From Planctomycetia bacterium (GTDB lineage: Bacteria; Planctomycetota; Phycisphaerae; Phycisphaerales; SM1A02): a stretch of DNA of 39,419 nucleotides. How positions within the stretch are numbered: the stretch's first letter is position 1; each line of letters starts with the position of its first letter. The notes below the pieces were generated by a model. It saw nothing but the letters and a program-made list of their open reading frames with translations. It ran no database searches and was not told the origin of the DNA. Of this stretch, positions 25,086 to 34,364 are shown one piece after another. A program made the position numbers and the translations under genes. Where the stretch lies: assembly GCA_005787685.1 (NCBI GenBank), contig SYAC01000044.1:1-39419 (forward strand), written 5' to 3'.

Positions 25086-26402
25086 ATGGCTGACCTTTCA
25101 AGCAATTTCGCTGGCATAAAATCACCCAACCCATTTTGGGTGGCGTCTGGTCCACCTTCCAACACCGCCTACCAAACTCACCGCGCGTTTGAAGCTGGCT
25201 GGGGCGGCCTGGTGTGGAAGACCATCGGTACACCTATTGTGAATGTGGCATCGCGCTACTCGGCGTTGAACTTTGGCAATCAGCGCATGATTGGTTTCAA
25301 CAACATTGAGTTGATTAGCGACCGCGCGCCCGAAACAAATTTCCTGGAGATCGCCGAGGTCAAAAAGCGTTGGCCCAATCACGCGGTCATTGCCTCCTTG
25401 ATGGTGGAGACGCGCGAAGAGTGGCGCGAGTTTGTGAAGCGCGCCGCCGACTGCGGCGCCGACGGCATTGAACTGAACTATGGTTGCCCGCACGGAATGT
25501 GCGAGCGTGGAATGGGTAGCGCCGTGGGCCAGCAACCGGAAGTGGCCGAGCGCATTACCAGTTGGGTTATGGAAACCGCCACGAGTCCCGTGATAGTGAA
25601 ATTAACACCAAATATCACTGATATCACCGCGGCCGCGCGCGCCGCCAAACGCGCTGGTGCCAACGCTATTTCGCTGATCAACACCATCAATTCCATCACC
25701 AATGTGAACTTGGACACCTTTGTGCCCGAGCCAACGGTGGCGGGTCTTTCCTCACATGGCGGCTACTGCGGTCCCGCCGTCAAGCCCATCGCGCTGAACA
25801 TGGTGCAATGTTGCGCCGCCGACCCAAAAGTTGCCCTTCCCATTTCTGGAATTGGCGGCGTAGCCAATTGGCGTGACGCGGCCGAGTTCATCGCGCTCGG
25901 GGCTACCAATGTGCAAGTGTGCACCGCCATCATGCACTACGGCTTTCGAATTGTTCAGGACATGAATGAAGGCCTAAGCACCTACTTGGACAGCAAGGGC
26001 ATGCAGAGCCTGGAGGAACTTGTTGGCAAGAGCGTGCGCAATGTGAACGAGTGGAAGGACCTTGACTTGAACTTTCAACGCGTGGCGCGCATTGAGTACG
26101 ACAAATGTATTGGCTGCAATCTGTGCTACATAGCGTGTGAAGATGGCGCGCATCAATGCATTGATTTGGTGGCGCCCGAAAGTATTGGCGTTGATCTTGG
26201 TCCAGGCCGCGTACCCCACAAGGTGCTGCCAAAAATCCGCGAGGACGATTGCGTGGGTTGCAATTTGTGCTCGCTGGTGTGCCCGGTTCACAATTGCATC
26301 ACCATGGTTGAGATAAAAAATGACAAACCACGCATGTCGTGGAGCGAACTTCAAGACAGGGTGGCGCGCGGCGAAATGAAGCCAATTCCGCCACATCCGT
26401 GA
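25086..26402 (+). CDS. preA: Dihydropyrimidine dehydrogenase, catalytic FMN/Fe-S subunit
   Basis: This 438-residue subunit reduces uracil to dihydrouracil and thymine to dihydrothymine. Residues 1-310 form a dihydroorotate-dehydrogenase-like barrel. The catalytic loop ELNYGCPHGMCERGMG keeps the proton-donor Cys (Cys134, equal to Cys671 of the mammalian enzyme) and the following Pro-His. Late barrel motifs SGIGGVANW and LGATNVQVCTAI bind the flavin phosphate. The C-terminal ferredoxin domain has two cysteine sets, CIGCNLCYIAC and CVGCNLCSLVCPVHNC, for two 4Fe-4S clusters. It lies 2 bp after preT. Confidence 0.95.
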   Translation: MADLSSNFAGIKSPNPFWVASGPPSNTAYQTHRAFEAGWGGLVWKTIGTPIVNVASRYSALNFGNQRMIGFNNIELISDRAPETNFLEIAEVKKRWPNHAVIASLMVETREEWREFVKRAADCGADGIELNYGCPHGMCERGMGSAVGQQPEVAERITSWVMETATSPVIVKLTPNITDITAAARAAKRAGANAISLINTINSITNVNLDTFVPEPTVAGLSSHGGYCGPAVKPIALNMVQCCAADPKVALPISGIGGVANWRDAAEFIALGATNVQVCTAIMHYGFRIVQDMNEGLSTYLDSKGMQSLEELVGKSVRNVNEWKDLDLNFQRVARIEYDKCIGCNLCYIACEDGAHQCIDLVAPESIGVDLGPGRVPHKVLPKIREDDCVGCNLCSLVCPVHNCITMVEIKNDKPRMSWSELQDRVARGEMKPIPPHP

Positions 26403-26581
26403 GGCGTGCGGCGATTCAATACCTGACTGATAGCGCCCATGGTCATGCGGCATCGCGAGTTATTTAAGCCTGAATGGCAACCTCAATCATGCAGCGCGGT
26501 TGCTTAGGACCCAACATCAAGCTCTCTAACATGAAGCGCAATCAGATAGACTACTTTCTCGCATCTTTTGAAGGAAATTCC

Positions 26582-28078
26582 ATGTCCACAACCATGACCG
26601 CCCTTACTCCCTGTCCAATGTTCTTAGACGGCAAGTGGATCACGCCCCACATTGCGTCCACGCCAGTGTTCAATCCGTCCACAGGCGAGGTGATTGCAGA
26701 GTGCCCCGCTGGTGGCGCGGCTGAAGTGAATGCCGCCGTTGAAAGCGCGCACGCCGCATTTCCCGCGTGGCGCGACACGCCGCCTATGGAGCGCGCGCGC
26801 GTGTTCTTTAAGTATCGCCAACTGGTCGAGTCCAACTTTGACCGACTGTGTAAATGCGTTTCACGCGAGCATGGAAAAACATTGGTGGAGGCGCGTGGAA
26901 GTATTTTTCGCGGCCTTGAGAACATTGAATACGCGTGCGGCATTCCATCGCTACTCATGGGCGACACACTGGAGATTGCGCGTAGCGTTGACTGCGAAAC
27001 CATGAATCAACCCCTGGGCGTGTGCGTGGGAATTACGCCGTTTAACTTTCCAGCCATGGTTCCGCTGTGGATGTTTCCAGTGGCGCTGGCTTGCGGAAAC
27101 ACCTTTGTTTTAAAGCCCAGCGAGAAGGTTCCTTTAACCGCGAATGTTCTGGTTGAGCTGCTGCACGAGGCCGGCTTGCCCAAGGGCGTGTTGAATTTGG
27201 TGCATGGCGGCCGCGAATGCGTTGACACTTTGCTGCGTCATCCAAAAGTCAAGGCGATATCTTTTGTGGGTTCCACGCCCATTGCAAAATATATTTATGA
27301 AACTGGCACACAACACGGCAAGCGCGTGCAAGCTAACGGCGGCGCTAAAAATTACATTGTGATTATGCCCGACGCGGATATGCCCAAGACCGTAGAGGCA
27401 CTTTCAACCGCGGCCTTTGGTTGCGCCGGCGAGCGTTGCATGGCTGGCTCCACAGCGCTGACCGTTGGCGCGGCCGCCGACAAATTGTTGCCCTCGCTGG
27501 TTGAAGCGGCGCGCAACATTCGTGTGGGTCCAACCGACCGCCCCACTCAACCTGACATGGGACCTGTGATTACCGCAGCGCACCGCGACAAGGTCACAAG
27601 CCTGGTGACTAGCGGCGAGAAGGAAGGCGCCAAAGTGATTTGCGACGGACGCGGCGTGAAGATTGCCGACGCGCCAAAAGGTTTTTATGTGGGCGCGACC
27701 ATTGTGGATCATGTGGTGGACGGAATGAATATTGCCAAAGAGGAAGTCTTTGGTCCGGTGCTGAATGTGATGCGCATGGACGATTTGAACATGGCCATTG
27801 AGTTGGCCAACCGCTCAAATTACGGCAATGGCGCCGCCATTTTCACCCAAAATGGAAACGCCGCGCGCGAGTTCAAGCAACGCGTGAAGGCTGGCATGGT
27901 TGGCATTAATGTGGGCGTGCCCGCCACCATGGCCATGTTCCCATTCACTGGGTGGGATGAATCCTTCTATGGCGACCTGCACATTCAAGGCCGCGAGGGC
28001 GTGCAGTTCTTTACGCAACAAAAGGTGGTTTCAACGCGTTGGTTTGGCGGCAATGTAGGCGATGTGTGGCGCAAGTGA
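26582..28078 (+). CDS. mmsA: (Methyl)malonate-semialdehyde dehydrogenase, CoA-acylating
   Basis: This 498-residue aldehyde dehydrogenase converts methylmalonate semialdehyde to propionyl-CoA, or malonate semialdehyde to acetyl-CoA, releasing CO2 and NADH. The MmsA-type active site GCAGERCMAG holds the catalytic Cys286; PFNFPAMVPLWMFP and FVGSTPIAKYIY are also typical of this branch. The ATG at 26582 has AAGGA 6 bases upstream, so it is chosen over open codons back to 26474. Next to pyrimidine degradation genes, it would take the semialdehydes made by the aminotransferase downstream. A gap of about 180 bp separates it from preA, so an extra promoter is possible. Confidence 0.93.
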   Translation: MSTTMTALTPCPMFLDGKWITPHIASTPVFNPSTGEVIAECPAGGAAEVNAAVESAHAAFPAWRDTPPMERARVFFKYRQLVESNFDRLCKCVSREHGKTLVEARGSIFRGLENIEYACGIPSLLMGDTLEIARSVDCETMNQPLGVCVGITPFNFPAMVPLWMFPVALACGNTFVLKPSEKVPLTANVLVELLHEAGLPKGVLNLVHGGRECVDTLLRHPKVKAISFVGSTPIAKYIYETGTQHGKRVQANGGAKNYIVIMPDADMPKTVEALSTAAFGCAGERCMAGSTALTVGAAADKLLPSLVEAARNIRVGPTDRPTQPDMGPVITAAHRDKVTSLVTSGEKEGAKVICDGRGVKIADAPKGFYVGATIVDHVVDGMNIAKEEVFGPVLNVMRMDDLNMAIELANRSNYGNGAAIFTQNGNAAREFKQRVKAGMVGINVGVPATMAMFPFTGWDESFYGDLHIQGREGVQFFTQQKVVSTRWFGGNVGDVWRK

Positions 28079-28079
28079 T

Positions 28080-28105
28080 GTGCGGCGTGTGGACGCTTCA
28101 CGCAC
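28080..28105 (+). promoter_or_regulatory. Hairpin between mmsA and the dihydropyrimidinase gene
   Basis: GTGCG-GCGT pairs with ACGC and CGCAC around a GTGG loop, with a 4-base bulge (TTCA). It begins 2 bases after the mmsA stop codon. A T-run appears only about 20 bases later, so it is a weak terminator at best and may rather be an mRNA-stability element. Confidence 0.35.
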
Positions 28106-28175
28106 GCGAATTTGAATTTGTGATTTTTTGAGTTGTTGGGCAACGGACACTCGAAAAGACATCTAGGAAATCAAT

Positions 28176-29558
28176 ATGAGCATTCTTATTCGCGGCGGCG
28201 AAATTGTGACGGACAGCAATCGCTTTGTGGCGGACATTTTTTGCAAGCATGAAACCATAACCGCCATTGGCGTCAACTTGACTGCGCCCGAAAACGCCAC
28301 CGTGATCGAGGCCAAAGGCAAATATGTTTTTCCGGGCTTCATTGATCCACATGTCCACATTTACTTGCCGTTCATGGGAGCGTTCGCCAAGGACACCTAT
28401 GAAACCGCCAGCCGCGCCGCGCTGATGGGCGCAACCACCACGCTAATTGAAATGTGTTGCCCCTCGCGCGCCGACGATCCGATTGCGGCGTTTGATATGT
28501 GGATGGCAAACGCAGTGGGTAAGTCCGCCTGCGACTTTTCATTTCACATGGGCGTGACCAAATTTGACGACACCACCGCGGCCAAGTTGCAAGCAATTGT
28601 GGCGCGTGGCATAAGTAGTTTGAAGGTTTTTTTGGCTTATAAAGGCGCGTTTGGCATTGATGACACGGAGCTGTACAACACCTTGAAGTTTGCCAAGAAT
28701 CACGGGCTCATGGTGACGGCGCACTGTGAAAATGAAACGCTGGTGTCCGAGCGCTGCAAGGAATTGCTGGCCGCGGGTAAGACTGATCCAGCGCAGCACC
28801 ATGAAAGTCGCCCCCCGATCGTGGAAGCCGAAGGTGTGCACCACTTGATGACCTTCGCCGAGTTGACCGGCGCCGCCACCTACATTGTGCATTTAAGTTG
28901 CCAAGAGGCTTTGAACGAGGCGCTGTGCGCGCGCCGGCGTGGCGTGCGTGTGGGCATTGAAACGCTGATTCAATATTTGGTGCTGGACAAAAGTTACGCC
29001 GAGCTTCCAAACTTTCAGGGCGCAAAGTTTGTCATGTCACCCCCGCTACGCGATGTGAAGAATCAATCCGTGCTGTGGAATGGCTTGCAAAGTGGCGACA
29101 TTGACACGGTGGCCACCGACCACGCGCCATTTGATTTTGCAAATCAAAAATCAATGGGGGAACATGACTTCACCAAAATTCCAAACGGTATTCCTTCGCT
29201 TCAGGAGCGCGTGCATTTGCTGTACAGCTACGGCGTGGTGCCGGGAAAAATAACCTTGGAGCAAATGGTGAGGGTGGCCAGCACCAATGTGGCCAAGCAG
29301 TTTGATTTGTATCCACGCAAAGGCGCCATTGCGGTTGGCAGCGACGCCGACTTGGTGGTGTTTGACCCCGACTACCGCGGCGTGATTAGCGCCCAAACAC
29401 AGGCAATGAATGTGGATTACAGCGCGTTTGAGGGCTGGAAGATTCAGGGTCGGGCAAGCGTGGTCACGGTGCGCGGCGAAATCGCCGTGCGCGATGGAAA
29501 GTTTGTGGGCTCGCAGAACCGCGGGCAATTTTTACGGCGCAAGCCAAGCCACCTTTAA
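28176..29558 (+). CDS. hydA: Dihydropyrimidinase (D-hydantoinase family)
   Basis: This 460-residue amidohydrolase opens the ring of dihydrouracil or dihydrothymine to give the N-carbamoyl beta-amino acid. All zinc ligands of the family are visible: DPHVH (His59, His61), the lysine carbamylated to bridge the metals (SLKVFLAYKG, Lys150), His183 (TAHCEN), His239 (VHLSC) and Asp315 (ATDHAPF). AGGAAA lies 6-12 bases before the ATG. It sits between mmsA and the transporter gene. Hydantoinases of the same fold can act on other cyclic amides, but the presence of preTA beside it favours pyrimidines. Confidence 0.94.
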   Translation: MSILIRGGEIVTDSNRFVADIFCKHETITAIGVNLTAPENATVIEAKGKYVFPGFIDPHVHIYLPFMGAFAKDTYETASRAALMGATTTLIEMCCPSRADDPIAAFDMWMANAVGKSACDFSFHMGVTKFDDTTAAKLQAIVARGISSLKVFLAYKGAFGIDDTELYNTLKFAKNHGLMVTAHCENETLVSERCKELLAAGKTDPAQHHESRPPIVEAEGVHHLMTFAELTGAATYIVHLSCQEALNEALCARRRGVRVGIETLIQYLVLDKSYAELPNFQGAKFVMSPPLRDVKNQSVLWNGLQSGDIDTVATDHAPFDFANQKSMGEHDFTKIPNGIPSLQERVHLLYSYGVVPGKITLEQMVRVASTNVAKQFDLYPRKGAIAVGSDADLVVFDPDYRGVISAQTQAMNVDYSAFEGWKIQGRASVVTVRGEIAVRDGKFVGSQNRGQFLRRKPSHL

Positions 29559-29599
29559 AGTTGTGTTGCTGGCGTCGGCGACGACTTCGCCATGCTTGC

Positions 29600-29630
29600 G
29601 AGCCATTGAGGACAAATTGGCTCAATGCTC
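29600..29630 (+). promoter_or_regulatory. Hairpin in front of the transporter gene
   Basis: GAGC(c)ATTGAG pairs with CTCAATGCTC: ten base pairs with one bulged C and a 10-base loop. It ends about 31 bases before the NCS1 transporter start. No T-run follows, so it is not an intrinsic terminator. It may stabilise or process the mRNA, or control transporter translation. Confidence 0.45.
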
Positions 29631-29661
29631 GGCTTCGTTCTTGCCGATACATAGGAACTTT

Positions 29662-31164
29662 ATGGAGAATCAGCACAAAGCTTCCACAATCGCCATGACT
29701 GGTATTGAAGACTCTCATCTTTGCAACGACGACCTTGCGCCAGTGTCGCTGTCACAGCGCAAATGGGGAATGTGGAGCATTGCCGCACTGTGGATTTCTA
29801 TGGCGGCATGCGTACCAACCTACATGCTGTCTTCGTCGCTGATTGAGGGCGGCATGAATTGGTCGCAGGCCATATTCACGGTGTTTCTAGGAAACCTGAT
29901 CGTCGTCATTCCCATGGTGCTCAACGCGCACGCCGGCACAAAATATGGAATTCCATTTCCAGTTTTTTGCCGCGCATCATTTGGCATTTTGGGCGCAAAC
30001 ATTCCCGCGCTCATGCGCGCCGTGGTGGCGTGCGGTTGGTTTGGCATTCAAACATGGATTGGCGGCGAGGCCATATTCAAGATTGGCTCCACATTTTTCC
30101 CGGCGCTGATTGATCCAGCGTGGGCGTCCACCTTGGGCATTACCCTGCCGCAATTCGCGTGCTTCATGTTGTTCTGGTTCATCAATATGGTTGTGGTTTA
30201 CAGGGGAATTGACTCCATTCGCATTTTGCTGCAAATCAAGGCGCCGCTGTTAATCATTCTTGGAATTGCGTTGCTGTGGTGGGCGTTCGACGCAGCTGGC
30301 GGCTTTGGACCAATCTTGTCGCAACCTTCCGCATTCGCTCCAGGGCAACCTAAAGAGGGTCAATTTTATTCCTTCTTCTTTCCAGCACTCACTGGCATGA
30401 TTGGTTTCTGGGCCACCCTGTCGCTGAACATTCCAGACTTCTCTCGCTACGCGCACACGCAGCGTGACCAAATTGTGGGACAATTCGCAGGCTTGCCATT
30501 CACTATGGCGCTATACGCGTTCATTGGCGTGGCCGTGACCAGCGCCACAACCATTATTTATGGCAAGGCCATTTGGGACCCCGTGAATGTGTTGATGCAA
30601 TTCAAGAACCCAGTGGTGTTGATTGTCGCCATGATCGCATTGTGCATTGCGACGCTGGCCACCAACTTGGCAGCCAATGTGGTGAGCCCCGCAAATGACT
30701 TTGCCAATCTGGCGCCACGCGCAATTTCATTTCGCACCGGCGGATTGATCACGGGCGTCATTGGCATTCTGATGATGCCCTGGAAACTCATCGCCGATCC
30801 ATCGGGCTACATCTTTGTGTGGCTGGTTGGATATAGCGCGCTGCTTGGCCCCATTGGGGGCATTCTGATTTGTGATTACTTTGTCATTCGCCGCGCCAAA
30901 TTGAGCTTGCCCGACCTCTATCAACACCATGGCCAATATCGTTATCACGGCGGGTTCAGCGTCACAGCCATAGTGGCACTTTTAGCGGGAATTGCCCCAA
31001 ATATTCTAGGCTTCTTGGGAACCATCAAGGTCATTGACGCCGCCACCGTGGGTCATTTCTGGATGCACTTATACAGTTATTCCTGGTTCGTTGGCTTTGG
31101 CGTTGCCTTTGCGGTGTACGGCGCACTGCGCGCCATCAAACCGCTGCACAATCACAACGCCTAA
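29662..31164 (+). CDS. NCS1 family nucleobase or hydantoin transporter
   Basis: This 500-residue inner-membrane protein has about twelve hydrophobic spans and fits the nucleobase:cation symporter-1 family (Mhp1, PucI, FurD type). Family features include a conserved early span with GTKYGIPFPVFCRASFG, the VACGWFGIQTWIGG segment and LNIPDFSRYAHTQ, close to the NCS1 signature. The ATG at 29662 follows TAGGAA by 6 bases. Within the pyrimidine cluster the most likely substrates are uracil, thymine or the dihydropyrimidines. The choice between base and hydantoin cannot be made from sequence alone. Confidence 0.92.
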   Translation: MENQHKASTIAMTGIEDSHLCNDDLAPVSLSQRKWGMWSIAALWISMAACVPTYMLSSSLIEGGMNWSQAIFTVFLGNLIVVIPMVLNAHAGTKYGIPFPVFCRASFGILGANIPALMRAVVACGWFGIQTWIGGEAIFKIGSTFFPALIDPAWASTLGITLPQFACFMLFWFINMVVVYRGIDSIRILLQIKAPLLIILGIALLWWAFDAAGGFGPILSQPSAFAPGQPKEGQFYSFFFPALTGMIGFWATLSLNIPDFSRYAHTQRDQIVGQFAGLPFTMALYAFIGVAVTSATTIIYGKAIWDPVNVLMQFKNPVVLIVAMIALCIATLATNLAANVVSPANDFANLAPRAISFRTGGLITGVIGILMMPWKLIADPSGYIFVWLVGYSALLGPIGGILICDYFVIRRAKLSLPDLYQHHGQYRYHGGFSVTAIVALLAGIAPNILGFLGTIKVIDAATVGHFWMHLYSYSWFVGFGVAFAVYGALRAIKPLHNHNA

Positions 31165-31255
31165 CGCGTACGCTTGCATATTTCCACAATCGTCATATGG
31201 GAACTATGCTTACAGCGTGAGTATACAAACATCAAACTCCACTTCTCATTTCGCT

Positions 31256-32587
31256 ATGCAACTTCCACCCTTCGCCTACACGCCCAAGCCGTACACCGGA
31301 CCCTCGCCTGAGGAGGTGCTTGCCATGCGCAAGCACAATTTGTCGCCGGCTATTTTTCACTACTACAAAAATCCAATCATGATTGTGGAGGGCAAGTCGC
31401 AATACTTGTTCGACAACAATGGCCGCCGCTACTTGGATTGTTTTGGTGGCATTGTCACGGTGAGCGTTGGTCATTGCCATCCTGAAGTGACCAAGGCGGC
31501 GATTGAGCAACAAGAAACCATTGTGCACACCACCACGATTTATTTGAATCCACAAGTGGCGTTGTTCGCCAAGGAACTCGCCGCCAAGATGCCTGGCGAT
31601 TTAAAGGTGTGCTACTTCGTGAACTCCGGTTCCGAAGCCAACGATTTGGCCATCACCATGGCGCGCGCCGCCACCGGCAATTATGATGTGATTGCTCTGC
31701 GAAACGCCTATCACGGCGGAAGTCCTGGCGCCATGGCGCTGACCTCGCACCACACATGGAAGTTCAATGTGCCCCACGGATTTGGTGTGCAACACGCCGT
31801 GATGCCAGACACCTACCGCGGACAATTTGGCGCAAACGATCCCGACGCTGGCCGCAAGTACGCGCTTGATGTGAAGAGCCTCATTCAGTTTGGAACATCT
31901 GGACAAGTGAGCGCGTTCATTGCCGAAAGTATTCAGGGCGTGGGCGGCACGGTGGTGTTGCCCAGTGGCTATTTGAAAAATGCCTACGAGCATGTGCGCG
32001 CCGCAGGCGGCCTGTGCATTGCGGATGAAGTGCAAGCCGGCTTTGGAAGAACGGGCACGCACTTTTGGGGATTTGAAACTCAAGGCGTAACGCCCGACAT
32101 TGTCACCATGGCCAAAGGTATTGGAAACGGTTGCCCGCTTGCCGCGGTGGTGACCACGCCGACCATTGCCAAGAGCATCGCCAACCGAATTCACTTCAAC
32201 ACATTTGGCGGCAACCCGGTTTCATGCGCGCAGGGCCGCGCGGTATTGCGCGTGATTGAGCGCGAAGGTTTGCAGGCAAATTGCCTTCAAATTGGCGCGC
32301 AATTGAAGGCGGGCTTCGCCAAACTTGCCGAAAAACATTCGCTCATTGGCGAAGTGCGCGGCATGGGTTTAATGCTTGGAATTGAATTGGTCAAGGACCG
32401 AACCACCAAGGAGCCAGCCAAGGAGGAATGCGCCGCCGTGTTTGAAAAGTGCAAGGACCTTGGACTTCTCATTGGCAAGGGTGGCTTGTTTGGCAACACG
32501 CTTCGTATTAAACCACCCATGTGCATCAACAGCGCCGACGCCAATTTTATTGTTGGCGTGCTTGATCAAGCGCTGGCCAGTGTTTAA
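31256..32587 (+). CDS. Class III aminotransferase, AGXT2-like (beta-alanine / 3-aminoisobutyrate)
   Basis: This 443-residue PLP enzyme shows [10 protein letters not shown] (cofactor phosphate site), [23 protein letters not shown] with Asp257 for the pyridine nitrogen, and Lys287 ([10 protein letters not shown]), which forms the Schiff base. The overall pattern is that of alanine-glyoxylate aminotransferase 2. In animals that enzyme also transaminates (R)-3-aminoisobutyrate, the end product of thymine breakdown. In this cluster it would turn beta-alanine or 3-aminoisobutyrate into the semialdehyde used by MmsA. No Shine-Dalgarno is clear; a GTG at 31217 is an alternative start. The assignment to beta-amino acids is inferred from context. 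Confidence 0.9.
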   Translation: MQLPPFAYTPKPYTGPSPEEVLAMRKHNLSPAIFHYYKNPIMIVEGKSQYLFDNNGRRYLDCFGGIVTVSVGHCHPEVTKAAIEQQETIVHTTTIYLNPQVALFAKELAAKMPGDLKVCYFVNSGSEANDLAITMARAATGNYDVIALRNAYHGGSPGAMALTSHHTWKFNVPHGFGVQHAVMPDTYRGQFGANDPDAGRKYALDVKSLIQFGTSGQVSAFIAESIQGVGGTVVLPSGYLKNAYEHVRAAGGLCIADEVQAGFGRTGTHFWGFETQGVTPDIVTMAKGIGNGCPLAAVVTTPTIAKSIANRIHFNTFGGNPVSCAQGRAVLRVIEREGLQANCLQIGAQLKAGFAKLAEKHSLIGEVRGMGLMLGIELVKDRTTKEPAKEECAAVFEKCKDLGLLIGKGGLFGNTLRIKPPMCINSADANFIVGVLDQALASV

Positions 32588-32661
32588 TGTGAGCGTCCGC
32601 GGCGCGCCGCAGATTTTGTGCGCGCGCCGAATGCATCTCTTGCGCTAGGCTGCGGCACACG

Positions 32662-33423
32662 ATGCCATGCACACTTGAAGTTCCTGTTGACTCGCTGGAG
32701 TCAGCGCTGCTTGCCGCGCCCTTTGCCACGCGCTTGGAGTTATGCCATGACTTGGCCAGCGAAGGTTGGACGCCAAAAGCAAGCCTTATTGAGCGTGTTC
32801 GTGCAGTGGTGCCAACGCACTTGGTGGCCATGATTCGGCCACGCTTTGCGGATTCGCCGCGCACGCTCACGGTGGAATCTTTTGTTGCTAGCAAGCGCGT
32901 TCTAGATGCGTCCAAAGAAGAAATAAAATCGGCGGCGTCGGCTGGAGCGCATTCTGTGGCTATTGGCTTACTTGACGCGCAAGGACATGTTGACATGGAT
33001 GCGTGCGGCGAACTTGCGGAGTTGGGGCGCTCCTTCAAACTTGAAGTTGCCTTCCTGCGCACATTTGATTTGCTCACCGATCGCGCGCGCGGCATGCGCG
33101 ACATCAGCGCGCTAGGCATGAAACGCGTTGTCACCGCTGGCGTGTTGGGTTGGGACGCCGCGGTTGCCACGCTTGAGCAACGCATTGTGCAATTACAGAA
33201 CGACTCCGCCAATGCCGCGGCCGCCGCGCGGTTGCCGACTGGCACACACGCACAACTTGGCGGCACTGGCATGCCTGTTGAAATTGTTCCAGGCGGCGGC
33301 GTTCGGGCCATAAACGCCAAACAGTTTCTGGGCGTATCCCCCCACTTGCATGCCTCATGCCGGCGCGGCGGCGTGATCAATCTGCAGGAATTGCAACAAC
33401 TGCACGCCCTGCTCAAGCCTTAA
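32662..33423 (+). CDS. cutC: CutC family protein (TIM barrel)
   Basis: This 253-residue protein matches the CutC family: LEVPVDSLESAL at the start, TRLELCHDLASEGWTPK, an AMIRPR motif, the AGAHSVAIGLLDAQGHVDMD segment, a TSG-type turn and a late EIVPGGGVRAIN. CutC was linked to copper tolerance in E. coli, but its biochemical function is disputed. It starts 75 bp after the aminotransferase gene on the same strand and may be cotranscribed, though no role in pyrimidine use is known. It converges with the MgtC gene, with 18 bp between the stops. Confidence 0.88.
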   Translation: MPCTLEVPVDSLESALLAAPFATRLELCHDLASEGWTPKASLIERVRAVVPTHLVAMIRPRFADSPRTLTVESFVASKRVLDASKEEIKSAASAGAHSVAIGLLDAQGHVDMDACGELAELGRSFKLEVAFLRTFDLLTDRARGMRDISALGMKRVVTAGVLGWDAAVATLEQRIVQLQNDSANAAAAARLPTGTHAQLGGTGMPVEIVPGGGVRAINAKQFLGVSPHLHASCRRGGVINLQELQQLHALLKP

Positions 33424-33441
33424 TTTTGCAACCGTGGCGCG

Positions 33442-34155
33442 TTAAACGTGCCAATGCGTTTCTTGCACACCAGCCATTTGACCAATTCGATCGCTCACCT
33501 GAACGGGAAAGCGAACCAGGTCAATCTTTTTAAATTTCAGTTGGAAGGTCATGCGTTGACGCGGCTGCTCTTGCGAAGTCTGAATATCCAAGCTTTTAAT
33601 CTTGATGGAAAAAGTTTTGAGTTCTTTCAAGATGTCATCCACCGATACTCCTCCATCTTTGAGGTTGACCGAGAATTCCGCATACCAATCATCTTGAATT
33701 TTGGATTCAATGATTGGAAGCGCGTACAAAATAAGAATGGAAGACACCGAAGCCAACAATCCAATACCAATCGCGCCCGAACCAAACGCCAGGCCAATGA
33801 CCGTGGCAGACCACAATGTGGCCGCGGTGGTGACGCCGCGAACAATGTGGCTGGTTTGGCGAATAATCACGCCCGCGCCAAGGAACCCCATGCCCGATAG
33901 CGCGCCCGCCGCAAGCCGCGCGGGATCGGGGTGCCACGCCGGAGCGGTGCCCACAATGGCCAGGCTTTTTATGTAAAACGAGTCGGAAATAATCATCACG
34001 GCGCAGGCCGAAAGGCTGACAAGCAGCGTGGTGCGCAAGCCGGCGGCGCGACCATGGCGCTCGCGTTCAATGCCCAAAATAAATCCCGCCACGAGCGTCA
34101 GTGCAACGCGCAGCAAAATTTCTGGGCGCATATCAACCATAATTTCATTCAACAT
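33442..34155 (-). CDS. MgtC/SapB family membrane protein
   Basis: The protein has 237 residues. The N-terminal half has four to five membrane spans with family signatures: GIERERHGRAAGLRTTLLV, GMGFLGAGVIIR and VRGVTTAATLW. A soluble C-terminal domain of about 80 residues follows. MgtC proteins affect F-type ATPase activity, magnesium stress and virulence in some bacteria; in environmental bacteria their role is unclear. The ATG at 34155 is preferred, since GGAGG lies 9 bases upstream; in-frame ATGs at 34170 and 34203 are possible. It converges with cutC. Confidence 0.9.
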   Translation of the reverse strand: MLNEIMVDMRPEILLRVALTLVAGFILGIERERHGRAAGLRTTLLVSLSACAVMIISDSFYIKSLAIVGTAPAWHPDPARLAAGALSGMGFLGAGVIIRQTSHIVRGVTTAATLWSATVIGLAFGSGAIGIGLLASVSSILILYALPIIESKIQDDWYAEFSVNLKDGGVSVDDILKELKTFSIKIKSLDIQTSQEQPRQRMTFQLKFKKIDLVRFPVQVSDRIGQMAGVQETHWHV

Positions 34156-34364
34156 AGAATTGACCTCCATTTGAAATTGTGTTGTGAGATCGACAACCAA
34201 CACTTCTGAAAAATTCAGATTGTGTTAATTCTGCATGCGCGCCGCAGCGTGCCGACGGAATTGAGATTGCCATCAATACAAAAGTCTACCCACTTCACGC
34301 CCGCACTTCAAATGGCCCAAGACAGCGGCGATGTCCGAAACTCGCCATGCCATGGAACGCATGA

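Noticed and set aside
32547-33416. 289-codon minus-strand frame
   Set aside because: Antisense to cutC and rich in Ser, Ala and Cys; no known domain.
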